From positions 1 through 64,000 of the forward strand of contig MU857645.1 of NCBI GenBank assembly GCA_033296725.1: a stretch of DNA of 64,000 nucleotides, in the 5' to 3' direction. Below the pieces are notes generated by a model. The model had not been told where the DNA came from. It was given only the letters and a program-made list of their open reading frames with translations, and made no database searches. Source of the DNA: Corynascus novoguineensis (taxonomy: Eukaryota > Ascomycota > Sordariomycetes > Sordariales > Chaetomiaceae). Every line of letters begins with the position of its first letter. Positions within the stretch are counted from its first letter, which is position 1. Both the position numbers and the translations under genes were made by a program. Positions 22,196 to 32,702 of this stretch are shown piece after piece.

Positions 22196-23168
22196 ATGCC
22201 TCCCGGTACTGCTTTTCGACATTTTCTTCCTGCGACACATCGTGCAAATACAATGAGCACTCAAGTCGCGATTACGGTGGCCGTTGCGGGTATCGGCGCA
22301 TACGCCTGGTACCTGCGAAGCAGCAGCACCAGCGGGGACAAGCCTGTTTTCAGCAGCTTCGGCTTCCACTCTCTGCGTCTTGAAAGTACCGAGCTCATCA
22401 ACCACAACACCAAGAAACTGCGCTTCGAGCTCCCGGACAAGAGCAAGCCGAGCGGCCTCTCGCTCACTTCCGCCCTGCTGACCATCTCCTTTCCCAAGGG
22501 CCGCTGGTTTCCCGTGTTACGGCCGTATACCCCAGTCAACGATCTCAGTACGGGCTCACCTCTTTTCTTTCTGTGAGATGGATCTGCCACACAAAGCAAA
22601 GCACTAACAGTCAACAGGCGAGCCTGGCTACATCGAGCTGATGGTCAAGCTCTACCCGGGTGGCAAGCAAAGCACACACCTACACTCGCTGGAGCCGGGC
22701 GACACGCTTACCTTTGCGCCCATTAAGGAGCTGGCCTGGACACCCAACAAGCACCCGCACGTCGCCCTAATTGCCGGCGGCGCGGGCATAACCCCGATGT
22801 ACCAGCTGGCCCGCGGCATACTCAATAATCCGGCCGACCAGACACGAGTCACCCTGGTCTGGGGCGTCAACATGGACGAAGACATCTTCTTGCGGGATGA
22901 GTTTGCTGCCCTCGAGCGGAGCCACCCTGGCCAGTTCAAGGCCGTGTACGTGGTGGCTGCCCCTGCGGCAGAGTCGCCGCACCAAAAGGGTTTTGTCACG
23001 AAGCAGGTGCTGGAGGGCGCCGGATTGAGCGCGAAACAAAGCAAAGACTTGGACGTCAAGGTCTTGATCTGTGGGCCCCCGGCAATGGAGAAGGCGCTGA
23101 AGGGAAAGAAGGGGACGGGAGTGCTGGCAGAGTTGGGATACAGGCCAGATCAAGTGTACAGCTTTTGA
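22196..23168 (+). CDS. mcr1: NADH-cytochrome b5 reductase, mitochondrial type (Mcr1)
   Basis: Two exons, 22196-22547 and 22618-23168, with a 70-nt intron; 300 residues. The N-terminus has a short basic presequence-like stretch, then a membrane helix at about 22-40 (VAITVAVAGIGAYAWYL). This fits Mcr1, which is split between the outer membrane and the intermembrane space. RPYTPVND at about 109-116 binds FAD. PGGKQSTHLHSL is the flavin phosphate/linker signature, IAGGAGITPMYQ binds the nucleotide, and CGPPAMEKA is the C-terminal NAD(P)H motif. It transfers electrons from NADH to cytochrome b5 or other acceptors. An in-frame ATG at 22253 could give a shorter form without the presequence but with the helix. 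Confidence 0.93.
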
Positions 23169-24320
23169 GAGGATAGATACAGACTGCTACCTTGTCACAG
23201 TCGGCGTTGTTCACTAGATTTTTGAGCTTGTCGATCAAGCCTAAATTCTCTCCCATCTTGATACTATTTTTACGTTCCCAAGGGGCATTATTGGGTGATT
23301 GATATCCAGTTTTCCATTTGACGTTACAAATGCTGAGTGAGTTGCTGCTAGAGATCGTGCTGGTACATTCACAAGCGCGCTTCTTTGCGTTGCTAGTGAT
23401 TTGACCTGCTCTGTGTGATGTCAACCGAGAACAAGTGAAGAATCGCCGGTACGATGCTTCTCTTAATATTGTTTGCAGTCTCCGAAATTGCATCAAATTT
23501 GTCAGGTTAGAACAAAGCAACTAGAAGTTTATGGATGAGCCTGGTTGAAGGCAACAATTTACTCAACACTTCGTGTTTCATGGATTCTGAACATGGTGCG
23601 GCCTGACCAAGATTCCAAGTCCTTCTTGTCACACGAAAAGAGCTGATATTCATCGAGATTTATTTCCATAACTCACCAAATTGACCACCACATACCTTGA
23701 CAACATTGCAGTTATGCTTCGTCAACCGATATTTACGATGGCACTCCGTACAACTCGCGCTTTGCTCACTACTTCCCACACTTACCAAGCAACTTCACAG
23801 GCCGGGTAGGTGGTGACGCCGGCCGCCTGGGCGCAAGAGGTGTAGCTAAGCCAAAGGGTAGTGTGTTTACTATTAAAAACTACATAGAGAAAGGCGCTAC
23901 CTCGACCTTCTTGCTTATCTACTATATTGCCGTCCTGTAGTTAAGAGACAACCCTATCAATAACAACCAGCTAGTTGCATGGCTTGGCTTTGACATGACC
24001 TTGAAAATCTACAAAGTCTGGCTTTCACTGTGAGGCTAGCTGAGATACCCATGTCGTTGGACCAGTTGTGTTGTTCTGGCAAGAGAATTCGTCGCTGAAC
24101 AAAGTCTAACTAGCAATAGCTAGTTATTAAAATTACTTTGTAGAGGAGTAATCAGTGACTGATTTACAGGAAAGACATCTTTGGCATTTTCCAACACATG
24201 GCATGCAAAAGTATATTCGTCCTTTACTACATCGTCATAAGCGATTTCCGCTTTGATGCGCTCCAATTTCTGGTAGTTGCACTGACAGAGAGCACGGCAA
24301 ACTCAACTTCGACAATTTTT
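23169..24320. other. Intergenic with possible decayed coding remnant
   Basis: Around 23714-23960 a frame begins with a mitochondrial-presequence-like segment (MLRQPIFTMALRTTRALLT). A frame switch would continue it into GGDAGRLGARG. Stops follow and no full protein can be read. This could be a decayed gene copy, perhaps distantly like the ATPase inhibitor IF1, but I cannot support that. The rest is AT-rich and empty. Confidence 0.3.
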
Positions 24321-24644
24321 TCAGTCTAGGATATTAAAGAACTGTTCACGTGTTAGCCGGGCACTGCGCTTGGCTGACTGGACAATATACCGCTCATCCT
24401 GCCGAGTAAGAGCCTGAGGCCGGCCACTCCTTGGCTTAGAATCGAAGGATGTAGTAGTTGCAAAGCGTTGAACAGTCTTAGCCACGACGACATGTGACAC
24501 GCCGAACGCGGCGGCCACGGTGCGTTGGCTAGCACCACCCGCCACCGCACCGCAAATGGCTGCACGTGCAACAGGGCTCAACTCCTCGTTTTTCTTGCGA
24601 CCAGCCGTCAAGATGCGGCCCAAATCGGTCAAATTGAGTGCCAT
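24321..24644 (-). pseudogene. Truncated transposase, N-terminal helix-turn-helix part
   Basis: An intact 107-codon frame encodes a Tc1/mariner-type DNA-binding region: a helix-turn-helix (TVAAAFGVSHVVVAKTVQRF), the linker SGRPQALT and a second helical block (REQFFNIL), then a stop. No catalytic D, D or E follows on the minus strand, so the catalytic domain is missing. It is unlike the element at 9.1 kb. Just upstream, 24739-24747 on the plus strand reads GTCTCACTG before TA, i.e. TA-CAGTGAGAC read from the minus strand, which could be the outer end of the element's terminal repeat. It could be a fragment or a retained DNA-binding protein. Confidence 0.6.
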
Positions 24645-24994
24645 TTGGGGAAGTTATAGCGATGTGAAAGTTCGAGGAAAACTGTGGACCCGTCGAGGAT
24701 TCGCGTAAAGCGGGTGGTAACGGACTTTGTACAGTTTAGTCTCACTGTACTCCGTATTTAGGAATGTTAAAGCGATTATAACTATGCCTTGGCACTCGGC
24801 ACGGAACAATTCCGCTTCCTTAGCCCCATGGCAGGTTAGGTCAGATCACTGGCTGGTTGGCAGTAAGGTCCGCGACTGGTTCATTCTGTCGTCTAGTGGA
24901 TCCCTTCTTGCCATTTCCATTCTACGCGTTTTTTTTGGAGTTCGCCTATCATAGATCTACCTACGGATGACGCCATCCGTATCAGTACTGGCAA

Positions 24995-25066
24995 GGACGA
25001 ATAGCTCAGGGGTAGAGCAACCGGCTGCAGTCCGGTAGGTCACGCGTTCAAATCGCGTTTCGTCCT
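24995..25066 (+). tRNA. tRNA-Cys (GCA)
   Basis: A 72-nt cloverleaf: acceptor stem GGACGAA with UUCGUCC, D arm with GCUC/GAGC, anticodon stem ACCGG/CCGGU around loop CUGCAGU with anticodon GCA, and T arm with GUUCAAAUC. No intron and no encoded CCA. A short T-run (CTTTTG) begins 6 nt downstream and may end Pol III transcription. Confidence 0.95.
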
Positions 25067-26063
25067 CATCTTTTGTCCCATATCTAATATTTTTGCTTGA
25101 TACATTCGGATTTCTGCAGCCAAGCATCGATGCTTATCATGTCGGTGCAATTACCTACCTGATTTGGGCCCTGTCTTCTTGAATTCGGCTTTTCTCGCTG
25201 CGTTTTCACCTTTGTCCCAAGCCCAGCCTTTCCACGTCCGCATTCTGAAATCACACTGTGCTACATCAACGAAGGATTCCAAGCCACGTTTAGTGACCCA
25301 CCATCAAGTCGCAGGGCGGGTACTGCTGAGAAGGCTGCGATTTCTCGCTGCTAACAGCCAGTCGCAGGTGCAGTTGGCGGTGGGCTGTTGGTTCAACGTT
25401 GCAGGGCTGCATGCAGATCGCCGCAGCTAGCATGCCGTTCTTCCTAATGCGCTTTAATCTGGTCTCAGCCACTGACTTTTCCAGCAGAGATGCAAATTGC
25501 CGGTGATCTGAAAGTCAACAGCACTTTGCCATCTGGTCACGCCTCGACGCAGCTCGGGTCGGTCCGTTTGTCTCTCGTGGCACAGCTGAAAATATCAGGC
25601 AGCCATAGACTTTGCACGGCCGTTAGGTCAGGTAGCGTAGGTAGGTATTTATGGAAAACGCCACATCGTCAACAAACTCCGTCGACATCGGGTGCTCCCC
25701 ATGCACGGACTAGCCCACTGTGTAATCCGTAGTTGGGACCCATCCATGCTCGATGAGATCAAAGCCGAGCTTCCTTTTTCTTGTGCCAACCAACAATGAA
25801 GCTCGCTCCCGCCCCCCCCGAGTCGTGTAACGCGGTACCGCCCTCGGGCCGCAGCAACAAAGGCCCTCCTAATCACTCCAAGCCTCTGGCCATGACGTGC
25901 ACCTTCTCCTTTCCCGTCAGCATGCCAGTGCTTGTTTGACTGTCGCTCATGTATGTACGCATCCGTAACCCCCGGTCCCCAGATTGATCGCCGAGTTCCA
26001 ACAAATTCGCATTGTTCCAGCCCAACCAGCCCATGCCTCTCGCATCACCCTCTGCCCGCCGCC
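25067..26063. other. Intergenic / promoter of the membrane-protein gene
   Basis: About 1 kb. No gene recognised. A good initiation context (GCCGCCATGG) ends the region at 26064. Confidence 0.6.
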
Positions 26064-28921
26064 ATGGAGCAACGACCATCGGGCCAAGCTCAGCCAGACT
26101 ATTCGTCTTATGATCCATACCTGCAACACCACGAGCCCGAGCGCGGAGGAGGACAGGGAGGGAACAGCGGGTGGGACCCAATGGCGCCAACGCCTGACCC
26201 TACCGCTGTGTCGCCAGCATCGCCGCCAGAGCACTCCCAGGTTTCTTTTGCGCCCGTTAGCTCGCCGTCCCGGGAGACGGCGGCAGGCGCAACAGGTTCT
26301 AACATGCCCTCCAGCGTGGGGCTGGGCATCGAATCCAGCGACGGGGCTCCTCAGTTTCCAGGATATCGGCATCAATACTACGCCATTTCTCGAGACTCGC
26401 TACAGCAAGACAGCGACAGTCCGTCAGCCTCTCCACCGCCGGTGCACCACACGTCCAAGTCCAATATCACGGCTTACGACTATCCCGTTGCCAGTCCGGA
26501 TGGGACCCCATATTACTTCCCACATCCGTATGACGGCGCACCACCGGGCGGCCAGGGTAACTCTCGCCTTGACCGGCTGAGAGACTCGACCGGATGGAGG
26601 ATGGCTTCGAGCGGATGGCGCATGTACGTCATGTTCTTTCTGGGGCTCGCCTTCGCCATTGGTCACCATGCCTTCTACACCAGCCTCGACGGAAAGCTCG
26701 CCGATGATCAGATCCGCATGATGCGCTTCGGCGGTCTGTTGTCTTATGCCGCCAAGGCATCGCTCGTGGCCGCCGTCGTCTTTGCCTATCAGCAGCAGAT
26801 CTGGGTGACGGTCATTCACAACACGCTGCGGCTCCGGACCATTGACAGTTTGTTTGCCGGTGTGAACGAACCGCAGTCCTTGCTCAACTGGGAGTTTGTT
26901 ACCAAGGCCCGCGTGGCCGTGTGCCTCGCTGGTCTAGCATGGTGGGTGTCTTTTTGTTAATTCTCGCGTTGCCTCGTCGCGGTTGTGGCAGCTCCACCTT
27001 CTCCCACAAGACCGTTTCAACTTTTGTTGACCACCGCAGGCTCTTTCCCCTCACCGTCATTCTTACCCCAGCCACCTTGACTGTGGCGCCGCGCACCGAA
27101 GTCAAGCACGATCAGTGCTACGGCGTCCGCACGCTCAATTTCGAGGCTGAGAAGGATAAAAACTGGAGGATGCTCGACCGGCTCAACGGTTATCGGCGAC
27201 TCTCGCTCTCGCTCTGGAACAGCACCGTCGCAGACTCGGTGGGCTTGGTAGACACCCCCTTCAACGAGACCTTCTTCGACTACTGGACGGAGAGCAGCGC
27301 CCCGCTCGACCTCGTCACGGCACAGAGCGCCCTAACCGGCACTGTCATCCCTAGGCGCGATGTGGCGCTCGAGACGTGCGGCGGCGGGTGGAACTGCAGT
27401 TACACCATCTCGTTCAAGGCCCCGGGCTATAAGTGCTCGGAACTGGCGAGGGGTCGGAAACTTGATGAGGACGCCCTCAAGCGGCAAGGCGTGCCGTTCA
27501 ATGCTGGCGAGCTGGTGCCCAACGGCAACTTTGGCTACATAGCTGTGGTCGACGAGGGAGAGTATGCCAGCAACCAGTTAGACGTGTTACCTGGCGGTAT
27601 GCCCAAGATGAAGCCTCCCTACCCAAAACACCTTGGAGCCTTCAGGACGGAACCCGTACTTTGGATTGGCTACTCAGAGCAGACAACGCCGGGCAAGCCT
27701 CCCGAAAACCGGACCGCCCCAGGCTGGGACACGGCATTCGAGGCGGCCGTCTTCCGCTGCGAGCACTACCTTACCAATTACACGGTCCAGTTTAACCACA
27801 CCTTTTCCGGGCAAACTGCCCAAGTCGTCAAGCGGGACTACCTCCATCCCATTATTGACACGCAGTTCGTTCCAAACAGGGACGCCGATGACGGCACCAA
27901 GGACAACACCACCGCGACACCTCAGTCTAACTACGTCCTGCCTCTCGACGTCGATAAATACCGCATCACGGCCGGATATCACTCCCTCGGCAAGCGCATG
28001 CGCGCATACATCAACGGCCAGATCCAGTACACTCCCTACGCCATGGTAGAATCCGACGCGGCTAACACGCGCCTGATCAACACGGAAACGTACCTGCCCG
28101 TGCCCAACCTCATGTCAGAGATCCGAGCCTTCTACGAAAACATGACGCTCTCTCTGCTGTCCAATCCGCAGTTCCTCATTGTCTCGTGGGCGGCCCAACC
28201 TGATCAGCCTAGCGGCGTCACAACCCCGGCCAATTTTTCCGCGCCTGGTGGTGACAGTGCAACTGCTGCTGCTGCTGCTGACGATGATGATAATGATGAT
28301 GATGATGACGATGTTAATGACGACTCCGCCTCGTCCCCTAACTCGAGAGCCGACAATGACAACGACGAGATAACCATGCCGACGTACCCGTGCACGCGCA
28401 CGCGCGTAGCCAACGCGTATGTGTACAACCAGCGGGACCTGTGGATCGCCTACGCGGCGGCCGTGGGCGCGGCCCTGTTTGCCGTAGTGCTGGGCTCGGC
28501 CGCGCTCGCACAAAACGACTTTCGCCCGCGCGACACCCATGTCTCGAGCCTCGTTGCCGCCACCCGCGCCCCGCACCTCGACGCGCTTCCCTGGAACTCA
28601 AAGGCGGCGAGCAAGTGGGGGGAAGTGCCGCCCGAGGTGCTCGACGTCGAACTCCGCTACGGCGTCGTTGTTGCAGAGGATAACGGGGCCACACCAGGGC
28701 TGGGGATGTGGATGGGCGCTGCTGCTGCTAACTCTCCAGGGAGGAGTTGGTGGAGCCCGAGGACGCCGACGGTGAGTGGGAGGCTGTATTATGGGTTCGC
28801 GCCGAGCGATGTGCTGGAGCGGACCAGAGCCGCCACGTTCGGGCCGGGGAAGCCGCGGAACCGGTTGAGCGCGTTTAGCTTCAACAAGAATTTCCAGGAG
28901 CATGATGGGAGGGGGCCTTGA
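26064..28921 (+). CDS. Large multispanning membrane protein of a fungal-specific family
   Basis: Two exons, 26064-26941 and 27040-28921, with a 98-nt intron; 919 residues. The first 180 residues are Pro/Ser/Gln-rich and disordered. Three membrane segments follow (about 186-206, 224-245 and 283-305, the last crossing the intron). A roughly 450-residue region with many N-glycosylation sites and conserved Cys (for example CGGGWNCSYTISF) is probably extracellular. A run of Asp encoded by GAT/GAC repeats comes next, then a fourth membrane helix at about 759-785 and a cytoplasmic tail. I recall relatives in Sordariomycetes labelled formylmethionine deformylase-like. Nothing here resembles a deformylase (no HEXXH), so that label should not be copied. 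Function is unknown. Confidence 0.8.
28260..28325 (+). repeat. GCT and GAT trinucleotide microsatellites in coding sequence
   Basis: A run of GCT codons (Ala) followed by GAT/GAC codons (Asp) lies in the luminal/extracellular region of the membrane-protein gene. It is likely length-variable between strains. Confidence 0.85.
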
Positions 28922-29986
28922 GGAGAGAAGTAGTCAGATAGCATTGTCTTTGGGATGGGTATATATAATCATGATGGGAAGTTGGGAGGCGTTCAGGGTT
29001 TGGTGGCATGGCATGGGGAGTATAAAAGGGTGTCCTTGCGAGCCAGAGGGCAATGCTTAATCAATGTGCACTCAAACATATTCATTTACTTTGAGTGATG
29101 GTCCTTTCGGGTGCATGTCAGTCGCTTGTTGGTACGACGCATCGAACCATATCCGTTTCTCGTTTCCAATAACTACAAGGCATTAACGTTAGAGTTAACT
29201 ATTCAATGATTTGGGTTCCGTCCTTACCTCTCGTGTTGCACACATAAATGATTTCCATGCTTCAAGGAGCGGTTTAATATTGCGGGTCTTTTGTTCCCAC
29301 CTCAGGCATCCATTAGGGCTTTGCTCTTCCTGTTCTTATTTCCACTCAAGCGCTCATATTTCGGTGTGCTTTCCTCGAACTTCATTTTGTTAACGCTGAA
29401 GCGACATATTAAGCCGCCGACGAGGAACGCCTCCAAAGCTCTCCGAATTCTGAGAGGTTCGCTCAAGACAGACACAAGTAAACGAGGACTGTCCGGATTG
29501 ATACATGACCTAAAGCAAAAAGATTCACTTATTCGCAATACTCCTACTGCGTTTCATTTTTCGATGACCCCTAGGCGTCGATTCCGGCGTTTTGCTTATT
29601 TGGCTTTGTTGAGGCCAAAGACTTAATGTTGTGTCTAAGCTGACTGAGCCCTGATTGGTCGCGTTGATCTTTGCTACGCTGCCCTTGGCACGATTTCAGG
29701 CACTCGGAGTATTTGAACTCAAATCGCCAAACACACACACCAGCATCCGTCCATAAACACAGCACCAAGGCACGCAAACCTTGCTATCTCTACCACCACA
29801 TCAATACGCTTTACATGTCTGAGTCAGATGGCTATCACTTGCGCAGCGTGCACCATGGTTGTCGCTCATTAAGCAGCAGAAACCCCCGCAATCAGCGTGA
29901 AGTCGCCGATCCGAATCGCCTCCGACGTGAACAAGCACCTCAATAGTTTACTTGTAGCGCTGCGGTTCAAACGCACCAACCTCATC
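28922..29986. other. Intergenic region, about 1 kb
   Basis: No supported gene. The right end is the promoter and leader of the next gene. Confidence 0.55.
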
Positions 29987-31272
29987 ATGCCCCGGCAACT
30001 ACCGTGGCTGGTCGGCCCCCGCGCCACCAAGCAGGCGTCATCTCGTCCCAAGGCTGCTGCAGCGAGTCCAGCACCTCCACCCAGTCTCAGCCCTGCTCCA
30101 TCACACCGCCCATCGCCGATACCGAAGATAGAGGAGACGCGAGATAGGCCTAGAGAATCGAGGCGCAGCTTGTTGCTTACTTCTACTTTGGGTACTCCTC
30201 CAACCGCTTCCCCAGCGCCTGTAAATGGAGCTGAAGCTAATCTAGGTTATCAGCTCGTTCGCCATCTACGTCACCACCGCCAGAGCCGCCCAAGGAGGAG
30301 TATGTTCTGACTGAAAATCGGCCCAGCACCTGCGGCAGCTAACTCTCTTTTAGGTTCATGATTGAAGGAATCAACCATGATGACCAGTACCGTATGGTCG
30401 AGGATGAGTTCCTCGCTGTGGCGGGGGAATTCACACGGCACCTCCACACTGCCGAGTACCAGCGACTGAAGGGGCTGGCCAAGTCGCAGAACGCCGAAAC
30501 CATCCAGAACATCTCAAGACCCGTCACTGAAGAGATGACAAATCTTGTGAAACGGCGCCATGCCGCCCTTGACACGGCTTCCAAGCAACGGGAGGGCATA
30601 GCCAAGACTCTCAGCAAGCGGGCTGCCAGCGCCGACACCGAGGAGAACGAGCCACAACGGCAGGTGGCCACATCCCTGCAGGGGCTGATGGATAGTCCCA
30701 GGAAGCGGATTGTTCCGCTGACTTCCATAATCAACTCACGACCAGGCTCGAGTTACCGGGTTGGAGCGGACGCCAACCCCTCCAAACGGCGTTCGGATTG
30801 GCATGGAACTTTAGGGGTGAAGCGGAATCACAGCGTTGCGATGCCTAGCCGCACAAATCGATGGCCTTCTTTGGAGCCCAAGTCTGAGCCTTCGACAGAG
30901 TCTGACGAAGATGACCTTGACGGCCAATTCCATGGGCCTCTGAGGCACAGCCTACATCGCCCTGAGCCTGGGGAGCCTGCAAACGAGCGCCCGCGTGCTC
31001 CACGACCCATGCCCAAGTCAAGCAGCCCCAGGAATCCTTTTCTCGAAACTACCTCAACACGGCTGCAGACTCTCGCTCATGGCACCTCTGCAAGCGAGCA
31101 GATTGCCACTCCCATTGACGATGACGATGACGATGACGATGACGACCCCCTTTCTAGACTCCGAGCTAGGAGAGCAGAACAGAAACGACGCCGCCAAAAT
31201 CAAACCCAGGGTAGCAACACCAAGATGTCCGACACCCAGGAAGCAACCATCAATTCAATTCCATTCTTATGA
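29987..31272 (+). CDS. Unrecognised acidic, probably nuclear protein
   Basis: Three exons inferred: 29987-30191, 30254-30299 (only 46 nt) and 30354-31272; introns 62 and 54 nt; 389 residues. I chose the micro-exon because it alone keeps frame and continues the Ser/Pro-rich style (ARSPSTSPPPEPP) into EFMIEGINHDDQYRMVEDEF. The N-terminal 85 residues are basic and Pro-rich. A helical segment follows (EFTRHLHTAEYQRLKGLAKS and the next 50 residues), and this looks conserved. The remainder is low-complexity, with an Asp tract (GAT/GAC microsatellite near 31118-31146) and a basic RARRAEQKRRRQ motif resembling a nuclear signal. I do not recognise the family. The stop is separated from the converging dioxygenase gene by about 60 nt. 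Confidence 0.65.
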
Positions 31273-31335
31273 AAGGCGCAAATCAAACTAGTTTTGCTTT
31301 GGTATCTCAAACGTCTTCGCCAAACCCCCCGCAAC

Positions 31336-32702
31336 TCAACCCTCAAACGGCGTCTCGTAAGGCCTCTCCGCCTGCGGCGTGATGCGCGCCAAATGCCGCC
31401 TCTGCCCGTCCTTCCAGTCCACCAGCGCCGAGTGCTGCGTGACCCGGTTATCCCACACCACAACTGTCCGCTCCTCCCACTTGACGCGCGCCTGGAAGTC
31501 GGCGCCGTAGGCGATGTGGTCATAGAGAAACTTGAGGATGGCATCCGACTCCTCCTTCTTCAGGCCGACGATGTCGCGAGTGACTGTTCCCTCCTCGTCA
31601 GTTCATATGTCACAGAAACATGAATCAAACGGGGCAAAAAGGAGAGACGTACACTGTGGGTTGATGTAGAGGGCCTTCTCGCCCGTAGCGGGGTGGGTGC
31701 GGACGATAGGGTGCTCATTGATGACGGGCTCGCGGCGCTTGATGCCGCCGCGGGCGAGGCTGGCGTTGGCCTGCTCGACGGCTGAGTGGGTCGCGCGCAG
31801 GCCGTGCAGGCGCTCCTGGAAGAGGGGGCTAAGCCGCCGGTACGCCTCGGCCGCGTCGACAAAGAGCGTGTCGCCGCCCGTCGAGGGCCGCTCCAGCACG
31901 TACAGGAACGTCGTTCCGGGTGGCTGCCGCTCGTACGACACGTCCGAGTGCCATGCTACCGACGACGTGCGCTTCTCGAAGAACTGCTGCGCCCCCGTGT
32001 CGCCTGCCCCGCGGTGCACCACGTGGACCTCGGGGTGCCCTGCGGGCGCGCCTGACGTCGGGTGGATGTGGTGGCTGTTTAGACAGGTCCGGGGTCAGTA
32101 TGTCCATATGGTTTTGGGGTGGGGGAGAAAGAATGGCCCTTGAAGAAGGGGTGTGGGGGTGTGTAACATACCGGCCAAAGTACGATCCGAACTCGAGAGC
32201 CTTCTCAATGGGCAGGTCCGCGAAATCCTGGCCACGGAAGGCGACTACCTTGCGCTCGGCCACGAATCGCGCCAGCTCGTCCTTACCGGCATTGCTCAGC
32301 GACGACAGCTGGATGCCTCTGACCTCCGTGCCGATGGTCGGAGTCAGGTCGGTCACCGTCACGGCTCCCTTGGACAGCAGGTTCGGATAGGATGTGTCGG
32401 CGTCCTTGCCGTGCTCGTAGTGCTCGAACGGCTCGAGGGGCGCATACTTCTCGTCGCGGTTCCAGGTCGGGAGGTAGTTAGGGTACTGGGCTTTGGGTCA
32501 GCGACTGGTCTACCTAATCCGGCGCGCGAACAGGGAGGGTGCCTCTAACCTTGGCTGCCTTGTGGCCCTTCAAACCGGCCTCGCTCTCGGCGTCGAACCT
32601 GGTCGCCGCAAGCTCCTTGTAAGGCCCAGCAGCTGCTTGGAGCTTCAGCGTGGACACGTCCGGGACCGTGACGGTCTCGACTCCGACGGCGGAGGGAGCC
32701 AT
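31336..32702 (-). CDS. TauD/TfdA-family Fe(II)/2-oxoglutarate dioxygenase
   Basis: Four exons: 32702-32550, 32485-32172, 32074-31653, 31583-31336; introns 64, 97 and 69 nt; 378 residues. The iron ligands are visible: H198 and D200 in AWHSDVSYE, and distal H347 in NRVTQHSA. A 2-oxoglutarate-binding arginine follows in GQRRHLARIT. The length and the N-terminal extension (YPNYLPTWNRDEKYAPL) are typical of fungal sulfonate/alpha-ketoglutarate dioxygenases related to yeast Jlp1. A likely role is release of sulfite from organosulfonates or sulfate esters for sulfur nutrition, but substrate cannot be read from sequence. No signal peptide, so cytosolic. The 3' end converges on the neighbouring gene. 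Confidence 0.92.
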
